Positions 36,226 through 43,632 of a stretch of 64,000 nt of DNA are shown piece after piece; the first letter of the stretch is position 1; every line of letters starts with the position of its first letter. The notes below the pieces were generated by a model. The model did not search any database. It was not told where the DNA came from and worked only from the letters and a program-made list of their open reading frames with translations. The stretch comes from Acidobacteriota bacterium (GTDB taxonomy: Bacteria > Acidobacteriota > Terriglobia > Bryobacterales > Bryobacteraceae). Made by a program: the position numbers and the translations under genes. The stretch spans positions 93,949 to 157,948 of the forward strand of contig JAFKEE010000021.1 of the NCBI GenBank assembly GCA_017307505.1, in the 5' to 3' direction.

Positions 36226-36327
36226 CTACCTCACCGCCATCAGTACACTGATCCCAATCACGAGCACGGCCACGGGCAGCCAGAAATGCCCATCGGTGAG
36301 AATCGCCTTCCACACAGGCTGTTTCAA
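36226..36327 (-). CDS. 33-residue single-pass membrane peptide upstream of the sugar permease
   Basis: This short frame starts at TTG (36327) with a near-perfect AGGAGG five bases upstream and ends in TAG four bases before the permease ATG. The predicted peptide has a polar, Trp-containing N-terminus (KQPVWKAILTDGHFW) and one strongly hydrophobic helix (LPVAVLVIGISVLMAV) ending in Arg. The ribosome site, tight spacing and clean membrane segment argue that it is a real coding sequence. It may be an accessory or regulatory subunit of the permease, comparable in size to KdpF-like small proteins, but no family is recognised. Confidence 0.6.
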   Translation of the reverse strand: MKQPVWKAILTDGHFWLPVAVLVIGISVLMAVR

Positions 36328-36961
36328 AGAGACCTCCTGCCATCGACAGAGATGACGCGTCATTCCGACCGCGCCGAAGCAACTTTGTCATTGTACGCCC
36401 AAGGGTAGGGGGAACTGTCGAAGTTCTCCCCGGCCGGCACCGCCCCGGCAGCAAGCGGCCTCTCTCGCCGGTCAGAGTGTGGCTGCCGCTACAGTCTGTT
36501 GGATTTTCCACTAATCAAAAGAAGGCACCACATCGAGGTGGACATCCTGATTGCGCTTAATTACGGATTTCACTCACACTGAATTGGGCTCGCTGGATAT
36601 CACACTCGACACAGGCGCCATTATCGCTTCGGCCAAAGCGGAATCCCTGTCCTACATTCCGGCATTTTGCGTGACACCGCGCGCATTCCTTTATCGGCTC
36701 GCTAATTCTCCCTGGATGGGCGTACCATACTTACCGGTAAGAATTTACCTAGGCGGTAACTGTTGCCCTCAGAAAATGTGTAATACCTCCAACACTGGCC
36801 TAGGATCCTTCACTAATTGAATGGCCGCAAAAATGCTTGTAGACTGCGGCTACCTGGCCATGGCGCGGGTCTGGGGATTGACGCGCCGGGGATACCGATC
36901 TGGATCAAAGGACAACAGAACACAATCGCTCGGGATCCCGGCCAAAGCCAAGGAGAGTAAC
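36328..36961. other. 634-bp intergenic region, locally AT-rich, with operator-like palindromes
   Basis: No credible gene. On the minus strand a possible -10 (TACAAT, complement of 36390-36395) and a hairpin at 36408-36431 lie ahead of the permease peptide. The middle (about 36500-36830) is distinctly less GC-rich than its surroundings. It carries a 12-bp perfect palindrome CTTACCGGTAAG (36730-36741) and, four bases on, TTACC-N5-GGTAA (36745-36759). CCTAGG occurs twice (36748 and 36799). A long leader therefore precedes the molybdenum hydroxylase genes. A riboswitch was considered but no known consensus was seen. Confidence 0.55.
36730..36759. promoter_or_regulatory. Paired TTACC/GGTAA palindromes
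   Basis: Two inverted repeats of the same half-site TTACC lie side by side. One has arms that abut (TTACCGGTAA inside CTTACCGGTAAG) and the other has a 5-bp spacer. This looks like a double binding site for one regulator, about 200 bp before the [2Fe-2S] subunit gene. Confidence 0.45.
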
Positions 36962-37402
36962 TTGACCACACTTACGCTTAATGTGAACGGTGCTAACCGC
37001 ACCGTCAGTGTCAGCGATCCGAGCATGCCGCTGCTCTGGGTGTTGCGCGATCTGATCGGATTAACCGGGACAAAGTACGGCTGCGGAATTGAAGTGTGCG
37101 GTGCCTGCACCGTGCTCATCGACGGCCAACCGGAACACTCCTGTGTCTTCGACACCTCCTCCGCTGTGGGGAAAAAGGTTGTCACCATTGAGGGACTCTC
37201 GGCGAACACCAGTCATCCGGCCCAGAAGGCGTGGATCGATCATCAGGTGCCGCAGTGCGGTTATTGCCAGTCGGGCATGATTATGTCCTGCGCGGGCGCA
37301 ATGGCCGCAGGTCATCACGGCTCCGAGATCCTGGGTGAACTACAGAACCTGTGCGTCTGCGGGACCTACCAGCGAATCAAGGAAGCCGTCTCGACCCTCT
37401 AG
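36962..37402 (+). CDS. [2Fe-2S] subunit of molybdenum hydroxylase (IorA-like)
   Basis: A 146-residue protein. A TTG at 36962 is chosen because AAGGAG lies just upstream and the ferredoxin fold begins at once (LTLNVNGANRTVSVSDPSMPLLWVLRD). Cysteines for two clusters are present: YGCGIEVCGACTVLIDG...SC (plant-ferredoxin type) and QCGYCQSGMIMS...NLCVCGTY (C-terminal helical cluster). It passes electrons from the molybdenum site of the large subunit encoded 16 bp downstream. This two-subunit arrangement without a flavoprotein resembles isoquinoline 1-oxidoreductase and other periplasmic aldehyde oxidoreductases. Confidence 0.92.
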   Translation: MTTLTLNVNGANRTVSVSDPSMPLLWVLRDLIGLTGTKYGCGIEVCGACTVLIDGQPEHSCVFDTSSAVGKKVVTIEGLSANTSHPAQKAWIDHQVPQCGYCQSGMIMSCAGAMAAGHHGSEILGELQNLCVCGTYQRIKEAVSTL

Positions 37403-37418
37403 AGGAGAAGCACCAGTC

Positions 37419-39695
37419 ATGGCAACAACTACACCCGAAGTGCGTCCCGCAACCGATACCAGGCAGAATGTCGGCCGCAGAGGATTCCTGGCCAGTGCCG
37501 CCGGCGGCTTGACCCTCGCCTTCTTCATCCCCGAAGTCTCCAGATTGAGTGACGTCGAGGCCGCCGGGCTCCCGGGCCAGGTGAACGCCTGGCTTCAGGT
37601 GGGCACCGATGGCAGTATCACGCTCACCATTGGGTCCTCTGAGATGGGACAGGGCTCCATGTCCGGTCTGGCGCAGGTCCTCGCCGAAGAACTGGTCGTG
37701 GACTACGCGAAAGTCAAAGTCGTCCAGGGCGGACCTTCCCTGGTGAACCCTGTACCCGTCGGCGCCGCGATCAACACCGTGGGCAGCAGCGTGATCCGAA
37801 CAAATTTCTGGAAGATGCGGGATGCCGCGGCTTCGGCCAGGGAGACCCTCGTTCAGGCCGCAATGAACGCGAAGAACGATCAGACACGCTCCGATTTCAC
37901 CGTGAGCAATGGCGTCGTCACGCACGTTCCGTCCGGCACTTTGCTCCCCTATGCCCAACTGGCATCGGCCGCCGCTCTGCTGCAGCCGGCCGCGAATGCG
38001 CCGCTCATCCCGGACAGCCAGTTCAAGCTGATTGGCAAGACGGTCCCGAGAGTCGACATCCCCTCCAAGGTGAATGGCTCGGCGAAGTACGGTCTGGACG
38101 TCCGGGTGGACGGCATGGTGTATGCGGTGATCAAGCACTGCCCCACATTCGGAGGAACCCTCGCCAGCACTCCCTCTGTGCCTTCCGGCATGCTGGCCGT
38201 GGTCCCCACCAAGGTGTTCGCCGGCACGGGCCGGGGCACGGAAGTCACCGACAACGTGAATGCGGTGGCGGTGGTCGGGCCCAACACCTGGGACACCTGG
38301 CAGGCCGCCAAACGTCTGAATGTGGCGTGGAATCTGCCTTCGAATGCGGCCAACCTGAACAACGCCAAGTTCCTCAGTGACGCGCAGACTCTCCTCACCA
38401 CGGCCACGCCGTTCGTGGCAGGCGGAGCAAACCCCGCAGGCACGCTCTACACCGTGGAAGGCGCCGCCGGCAATGTCACGTCAGCCAACACATCGGCCGC
38501 AAAGATAGTGGAGGCCACCTACACGCTGCCCTACGTGTCGCACGCCTGCATGGAAGTGCTCAACTGCACGGTCAACTATGTGCCCGGGGTGAGTTGCGAA
38601 GTCTGGGCGCCCACTCAGTCGGCCAAGGCGGTTCTCTCCCTGGTGATTGCCATGACCGGACTGCCCGCTTCGGCTGTCACCGTTCACACCATGTACCTGG
38701 GCGGCGGCCTCGGCCGTAAGGCTGAAGTTGATTTCGTCAGCCAGGCGGTCCAGGTCGCCATGCAGGTGAAGAAGCCTGTGAAGCTGATGTGGCCGCGCGA
38801 AGAAGACTTCACCCGCGACCAGTACAGGCCAATGGGCGTGATTCACGGCAAAGCGGGCCTGGACAGCTCCGGAAACATCCTGGGCTGGTCTTACCGTAAC
38901 GTTTCGCCATCGATCCTCGGCCAGCGCGGCGTCCCACTCGGGGCCGCCGGAGACAGCCAGGGCATCGAAGGAGCCGTCAATCTCCCCTACAATTTCGGCG
39001 CGCGCGTCACGGAGTGGGTATCGCATCCTTCACCGATCCCCGTAGGCTTCTGGCGCTCGGTCGGAGCCTCGCTCAACACCTTCGGCGTGGAATGCATGAT
39101 CGATGAACTGGCGTTCGCGGCCGGCCAGGACCCCTATCAGTTCCGGCGCGCGAAGCTGACGGATCCGCGTTGGATTGCCGTGCTCGACGCAGCCGCGGTC
39201 CTGGGCAACTGGACCTCCGCGCCGCCTTCCGGCCGGGCGCGCGGTATCGCCATCGGCGCCGCCTTCAACAGCATCGTCGCGGAAGTGGTGGAGATCTCGA
39301 ACCTGACCACCACGGGCCTGCGGGTCAATCGGGTGTCGTGCGCGATCGACTGCTACATCCCCGTCAATCCCGGCTCCATCCAGGCACAACTGCAGGGTGG
39401 CATCGTGCACGGGCTCAACGCCGCTCTCTACGGGCAGCAGACGTTCGTCAGCGGAGTGGCACAGGCGAAGAACTTCAACAAGAGCCGCATGATCCGCCTG
39501 GGCGAGATGCCGCAGATCGGCATCACCATCATTCCAGGACCCGCCGCCTCCGACCGTTCCGTCAATATCGGCGGAGCCGGTGAACTGGGTGTGCCTACGT
39601 TCGCTCCGGCGCTGGCCAACGCCTACTTCAAACTCACCGGGAAGCGGGTACGATCGTTGCCGCTATTCCCGGGCGCCACGATGGGTGGTCTGTAG
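37419..39695 (+). CDS. Molybdopterin-binding large subunit of aldehyde/isoquinoline oxidoreductase (IorB-like), Tat-exported
   Basis: A 758-residue protein from the ATG at 37419, preceded by GAGGAG. A Tat signal is present (NVGRRGFLASAAGGLTLAFFIP), implying export of the folded cofactor-loaded complex. Molybdenum-cofactor motifs of the xanthine-dehydrogenase family follow, including GSSEMGQGSMSGLAQVLAEEL near residue 70, THE YLGGGLGRKAEVDF region near 430, the GFWRSVGASLN segment and the late GGAGELGVPTFAPALANAYF with the conserved Glu. Substrates in the family are aldehydes and N-heterocycles. Maturation genes follow directly. Confidence 0.92.
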   Translation: MATTTPEVRPATDTRQNVGRRGFLASAAGGLTLAFFIPEVSRLSDVEAAGLPGQVNAWLQVGTDGSITLTIGSSEMGQGSMSGLAQVLAEELVVDYAKVKVVQGGPSLVNPVPVGAAINTVGSSVIRTNFWKMRDAAASARETLVQAAMNAKNDQTRSDFTVSNGVVTHVPSGTLLPYAQLASAAALLQPAANAPLIPDSQFKLIGKTVPRVDIPSKVNGSAKYGLDVRVDGMVYAVIKHCPTFGGTLASTPSVPSGMLAVVPTKVFAGTGRGTEVTDNVNAVAVVGPNTWDTWQAAKRLNVAWNLPSNAANLNNAKFLSDAQTLLTTATPFVAGGANPAGTLYTVEGAAGNVTSANTSAAKIVEATYTLPYVSHACMEVLNCTVNYVPGVSCEVWAPTQSAKAVLSLVIAMTGLPASAVTVHTMYLGGGLGRKAEVDFVSQAVQVAMQVKKPVKLMWPREEDFTRDQYRPMGVIHGKAGLDSSGNILGWSYRNVSPSILGQRGVPLGAAGDSQGIEGAVNLPYNFGARVTEWVSHPSPIPVGFWRSVGASLNTFGVECMIDELAFAAGQDPYQFRRAKLTDPRWIAVLDAAAVLGNWTSAPPSGRARGIAIGAAFNSIVAEVVEISNLTTTGLRVNRVSCAIDCYIPVNPGSIQAQLQGGIVHGLNAALYGQQTFVSGVAQAKNFNKSRMIRLGEMPQIGITIIPGPAASDRSVNIGGAGELGVPTFAPALANAYFKLTGKRVRSLPLFPGATMGGL

Positions 39696-39700
39696 ACGCC

Positions 39701-40870
39701 ATGGACGAGTTCGGCGCAATCCTGGCAGCCCGGCGCGAGTTGGGCGATGGCGATCAGGACGCTGTACTCGCGACCGTTGTGCACGTACGGGGCTCCGCTT
39801 ACCGGCGCCCCGGCGCGCGCATGCTCATCCTGCCGGACGGCCGCCGCATCGGTTCCATCAGCGGCGGCTGCCTGGAAGGAGATGTCGCGAAGAAGGCCTG
39901 GTGGTTCACCGCGGACGGCCGTCCGTCGGTTCGTGTCTACGACACGTCGTCCGACGAGGATGCGGTCTGGGAGTTCGGCCTCGGCTGCAATGGCGAAATC
40001 CAGGTCCTGCTGGAACGGGTCGGGACTCCTTCGGCCCGGGAAGCACTCGACTTTGCCGGAACCTGCCGCGAATCCGGCGGCGGCGTCATGGCCGTGGTCA
40101 TTCGCAGCACGTCGTCGTCCGGCGTCTCAGTCGGCGACAGGCTGCTCTACAGCTGCAATGGTGGTGTTATCGGCAATGCCTCCGGCCTTTGGCCGAGCCT
40201 GTCAGCGTTCGTGAGTGAGACCGTGAGCGAGCGCCAAAGCCGCCTCGTCGGGTTGGACGATTGCGAAGTGTTCCTCGAATGGATCGCCCCGCCTCAGGAG
40301 TTGGTGATCCTTGGAGCAGGCCACGACGCGCTGCCGGTGGTCTCGCTGGCGAAGTTACTCGGTTGGACAGTGACGGTCGCCGATGGCCGCCCGGCCTATG
40401 CCTCTCCGGCCCGTTTTCCATTGGCGGATCGGGTTGTTGTCATGAAGCCGGATGCCCCCCTGGCCGGAATACGGATTCACAAAGAGGCCGCCGTCGTCAT
40501 GATGACCCACAACTTTGCTCAGGATGCGAAGCTTCTACGGGCAATCCTGCCCCTGCGGCCGCGATACCTGGGCCTGCTGGGCCCCGCGAATCGGGCGGAC
40601 CGCTTATTCCACGACCTGGGCGTGCGCCGCGATTCCTTCGACGTCCACGCACCGGTGGGTCTGGATATCGGCGCCTCCACACCGGAGGCGATTGCGCTCT
40701 CCATCATCAGCGAGATCCAGGCGGAACTGGCCGGCCGGCCCGGCTTGAAGTTGAGGCACCGCCGCGACTCGATCCACACACCCGCCCTGGAAGCAGGCGC
40801 AACGAATCACTTCTCTCTCCCCTTGCCCGAGATTCCGGTCTGCGAGATCGGCCAACTGGAGGAAGTCTGA
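39701..40870 (+). CDS. XdhC/CoxI-family molybdenum-cofactor maturation factor
   Basis: A 389-residue protein starting 5 bp after the large-subunit gene, with only a weak ribosome site. The N-terminal XdhC_CoxI domain (ATVVHVRGSAYRRPGARMLILPDGRRIGSISGGCLEGDV) and the C-terminal Rossmann-like domain (ELVILGAGHDALPVVSLAKLLGWTVTVADGR...YLGLLGPANR) are both present. XdhC proteins bind the cofactor, aid its sulfuration and insert it into the hydroxylase. The ATGA overlap with the next gene links it to cofactor modification for the hydroxylase upstream. Confidence 0.92.
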   Translation: MDEFGAILAARRELGDGDQDAVLATVVHVRGSAYRRPGARMLILPDGRRIGSISGGCLEGDVAKKAWWFTADGRPSVRVYDTSSDEDAVWEFGLGCNGEIQVLLERVGTPSAREALDFAGTCRESGGGVMAVVIRSTSSSGVSVGDRLLYSCNGGVIGNASGLWPSLSAFVSETVSERQSRLVGLDDCEVFLEWIAPPQELVILGAGHDALPVVSLAKLLGWTVTVADGRPAYASPARFPLADRVVVMKPDAPLAGIRIHKEAAVVMMTHNFAQDAKLLRAILPLRPRYLGLLGPANRADRLFHDLGVRRDSFDVHAPVGLDIGASTPEAIALSIISEIQAELAGRPGLKLRHRRDSIHTPALEAGATNHFSLPLPEIPVCEIGQLEEV

Positions 40871-41463
40871 TGCAGGCCGTCACGGCCATTCTGCTGGCTG
40901 CCGGAAACGCCTCCCGCATGGGTGCGCCCAAACAGCAGTTGGACTATGGCGGAAAGCCGCTGTTGCGCCACGCTGCCGAAACGGCCCTGGCTTCGCAATG
41001 CAACACGGTGATTGTGGTGCTCGGCGCCAATGCCGGCGAACTGGCGCCGCTGTTGGACGGCCTGGCCGTCACAGTCGTCGTGAATCCCAGATGGTCTGAG
41101 GGGATGGGCACTTCCATTCACACAGGGGTGCAAGCAGCGGCGCAGGGTGGGGCCGAGGCCGTTCTACTGACCCTGGCCGACCAACCGCTGGTCACAGCGG
41201 ACTTCCTCGATCAACTGATCGATCTTCACGCGGAGACCGGCCAGCCAATCGTTGCCGCCCGCTACGCCGGCACGGTCGGAGTCCCCGTGCTCTTCGCACG
41301 GCCATACTTTGATGGCCTGGAATCGCTGCTTCCAACGCAGGGCTGCAAAAAATTGATCGTGGCAAACGCAGACAACGCTCTTCTGATCGATTGCCCGGAG
41401 GCTGAGTTCGACGTTGATACGCCGGACGACTATGGGCGGCTGCAGGCCCTGTTGAAGGGCTGA
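40870..41463 (+). CDS. MocA-like nucleotidyltransferase for molybdenum cofactor
   Basis: A 197-residue protein whose ATG overlaps the xdhC-like stop. The nucleotide-binding signature is AILLAAGNASRMGAPKQQLDYGGKPLLRHA, followed by LTLADQPLVTADFLDQLI and a C-terminal DVDTPDDYGRL. This is the MobA/MocA transferase pattern; MocA adds CMP to the molybdenum cofactor to give the MCD form used by hydroxylases with a Tat-exported or CO-dehydrogenase-type subunit. The position in this operon supports cytidylylation, but GMP transfer cannot be excluded from sequence alone. Confidence 0.88.
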   Translation: MQAVTAILLAAGNASRMGAPKQQLDYGGKPLLRHAAETALASQCNTVIVVLGANAGELAPLLDGLAVTVVVNPRWSEGMGTSIHTGVQAAAQGGAEAVLLTLADQPLVTADFLDQLIDLHAETGQPIVAARYAGTVGVPVLFARPYFDGLESLLPTQGCKKLIVANADNALLIDCPEAEFDVDTPDDYGRLQALLKG

Positions 41464-41507
41464 GCACAGTTCTCCATCTGGCCATCGCACGAAGCAACAC
41501 GAAACGC

Positions 41508-42323
41508 TCAAAAGAACAGCTGCTCGGCCGTCTTCCCAAGCATCCAGGACTTGTCCTCGCTACGGAGGAACGGCAACCCCTCGGCCAGCAGGGCAAGCGA
41601 GTCCGAGTAAGTGTGGCCGTCCTGGATCTGAAACGGGCAGTCGCTACCCCACAGCAGGCGCTGCGGCCCGAAGGCGTCGAACACCTGTTGCAGGAACGGC
41701 AGCAGGTCGTGATACGGCGCCCGCCGTTGGCCCAGGGCATAAAACGCCGACACCTTCACATACACCTTCGGGTGCTTTGCAAGGGAGCAGAGTTGCCGCC
41801 TGTCCTCCGGCCGGATCACTCCATCCACACCGATACGGCCCAGGTGATCGACGACAACCGGCGTCTCCGGATGCCTCTGGCACAGGCGGTCCAGCGCTTC
41901 CAGGGCGTGCGGGTTGACCAGCGGGCAGACCGCCAGTTGTTCCTCGGCGGCGCAGCGCCACATCGACCCCATCCCCGGATCCGCCAGCCACTCTTCGGCG
42001 GACGACTCCGTGTGGATGCGGAAGCCCCTTACACCGTGCCGCGCGAGTGCCAGCATGGCCGCGCCCACCTCGGGCGTGCTCCAGTCCACCACGCCGATTG
42101 CCCCGAACACACCAGGGTGAGCACGCAGGCAGTCCAGCATGAACGAGTTGTCGCAGCCGTAGAAGCTCATCTGGACCAGCACCGCTCGCGCCACACCATT
42201 GGGGAGTGAGTGGCGAAAGAGTTTCTCCGGCGGGAAATGCAGCGGAGCGAACTCCGTACCGGGCCAAACACGCGGGTATCGATCACAGTCATCGGTCCAC
42301 ACGTGAACATGGGCGTCGATCAT
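41508..42323 (-). CDS. Amidohydrolase-2-family metal-dependent hydrolase
   Basis: A 271-residue TIM-barrel protein. The ATG at 42323 is chosen because the metal motif DAHVHVW then sits at residues 3-9 as in the family; a longer frame lacks conserved content. Further features are TPVVVDHLGRIG near residue 155 (metal His) and LLWGSDCPFQI (conserved Asp) near 230. Such enzymes hydrolyse lactones, such as rhamnono- or fucono-lactone, or act as decarboxylases. The divergent MFS permease 49 bp away suggests a small sugar-acid or lactone module. Confidence 0.85.
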   Translation of the reverse strand: MIDAHVHVWTDDCDRYPRVWPGTEFAPLHFPPEKLFRHSLPNGVARAVLVQMSFYGCDNSFMLDCLRAHPGVFGAIGVVDWSTPEVGAAMLALARHGVRGFRIHTESSAEEWLADPGMGSMWRCAAEEQLAVCPLVNPHALEALDRLCQRHPETPVVVDHLGRIGVDGVIRPEDRRQLCSLAKHPKVYVKVSAFYALGQRRAPYHDLLPFLQQVFDAFGPQRLLWGSDCPFQIQDGHTYSDSLALLAEGLPFLRSEDKSWMLGKTAEQLFF

Positions 42324-42372
42324 ATTGCTTCTGGGAGGAAGACCCCTTAGTATACCCAGGTACCCCTCGCTC

Positions 42373-43632
42373 ATGCCCTTTTCCCCATTCCATTCCGCAA
42401 ACGGCATCCTTGTCCTCCTCATCGTCTCTATCGCGATCAACTATGTCGATCGAGGCGCGCTCTCTGTCGCCGCGCCGCTGGTCTCGAGCGAACTGAAACT
42501 GACCACATCCCAGATGGGGCTGCTCTTCTCAGCCTTCTTCTGGAGCTACGCCAGCTGCCAGGTGGTGGGCGGCTGGCTGGTGGATCGTTACCCGGTCCGC
42601 TGGGTATACGCCGGCGGATTCCTGCTGTGGTCCCTGGCCACTGCGGCCGTCGGCCTGGTCGGCAGCCTCCCTGCCCTGTTGGTCACGAGATTCCTGCTCG
42701 GGGCCGGTGAGAGCGTCGCCTATCCGGCCTGCTCCAAATTCCTGGCTCGTGAATTCCCTGAGGAACGCCGTGGCTTTGCGAACGCCGCCATCGACGCCGG
42801 CACGAAGCTCGGGCCCGCGCTCAGCATCCTGCTCGGCGGGCTTGTCGTCGGCCGGTTCGGCTGGCGTTCCCTGTTCGTGATCGTGGGCCTGGGCAGCCTC
42901 TTGTGGCTCATCCCTTGGTTCGCCTGGACCAGCCGCGGCAGCCGCATCTCCCCAGACGCCACGGAGCAGGGGCCGGGCTGGCTGCAACTGCTGCGGAAGC
43001 GCCAGATGTGGGGCACGGCCCTGGGCATGTTCGCGCTTGGATACGCCTGGTATTTCCTCCTCTCCTGGCTGCCCAGCTACCTGGTCCGCGAGCGCGGCCT
43101 CTCCACCGCCGACATGTCCTTCCTCGGCTCCATTCCGTTCTGGGGCATGGCCGCCGCCGCGCTGCTGGGCGGCTGGAGTTCAGACGCCTGGATTCGCGCC
43201 GGGGGCGATCCGAGCCATGTCCGGCGCCTCTTCATCGGGGGCGGGCTGCTGCTGTGCGGCATGGCCTTGCTGCCTGCCGCCCTCGTGCAGGACGCCACTG
43301 TGAGCATCGCGCTCGTCACTCTTGCCTGTCTCTGCCTCGGCCTGTTCACCTCCAATGTCTGGGCGGCCACGCAGACGCTCGCCGGACCCAGCGCTGCGGG
43401 CAAATGGACCGCTATCCAAAACACCGTCGGCAACCTAGGCGGCGTCGTCTCTCCCCTGGTCACCGGTTGGATCGTCGACGCTACAGGATCCTTCCTGCTC
43501 GCCTTCGCCGTCGCTTCCGGCATCCTCTTCGCCGGCGCCGCGGTCTACCTGGCCATGGTGACGCCGGTGCAGCCCGTGGCCTGGCAGGAGACACCACCGG
43601 CCGCGAAGGCTGCTACCGCAAGCCGGCTTTGA
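42373..43632 (+). CDS. MFS permease, anion:cation symporter (sugar-acid) type
   Basis: A 419-residue, 12-helix protein from the ATG at 42373. The early motif NYVDRGALSVAAPLVSSEL followed by MGLLFSAFFWSYASCQVVGGWLVDRYPVRWVYAGGF is typical of the ACS (hexuronate/glucarate/galactonate) family, as is the GAGESVAYPACSKFLAREFPEERRG loop. It probably imports an organic acid such as a sugar acid with protons. It is transcribed divergently from the amidohydrolase gene, and its last 20 bp overlap the convergent glycosidase-like gene. Confidence 0.88.
   Translation: MPFSPFHSANGILVLLIVSIAINYVDRGALSVAAPLVSSELKLTTSQMGLLFSAFFWSYASCQVVGGWLVDRYPVRWVYAGGFLLWSLATAAVGLVGSLPALLVTRFLLGAGESVAYPACSKFLAREFPEERRGFANAAIDAGTKLGPALSILLGGLVVGRFGWRSLFVIVGLGSLLWLIPWFAWTSRGSRISPDATEQGPGWLQLLRKRQMWGTALGMFALGYAWYFLLSWLPSYLVRERGLSTADMSFLGSIPFWGMAAAALLGGWSSDAWIRAGGDPSHVRRLFIGGGLLLCGMALLPAALVQDATVSIALVTLACLCLGLFTSNVWAATQTLAGPSAAGKWTAIQNTVGNLGGVVSPLVTGWIVDATGSFLLAFAVASGILFAGAAVYLAMVTPVQPVAWQETPPAAKAATASRL

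Noticed and set aside
36551-36820. Possible 89-residue protein in the AT-rich intergenic region
   Set aside because: It would need a TTG start with no ribosome site, has no family resemblance and overlaps operator-like palindromes. The region looks regulatory.
36500-36960. Molybdenum-cofactor riboswitch before the hydroxylase genes
   Set aside because: The context is suggestive, but I could not find the conserved core or a consistent fold. A covariance-model search would decide.
40261-40869. N-terminal extension of the MocA-like transferase
   Set aside because: It overlaps the XdhC gene in another frame. The nucleotide-binding motif starts directly after the ATG at 40870, which overlaps the xdhC stop.
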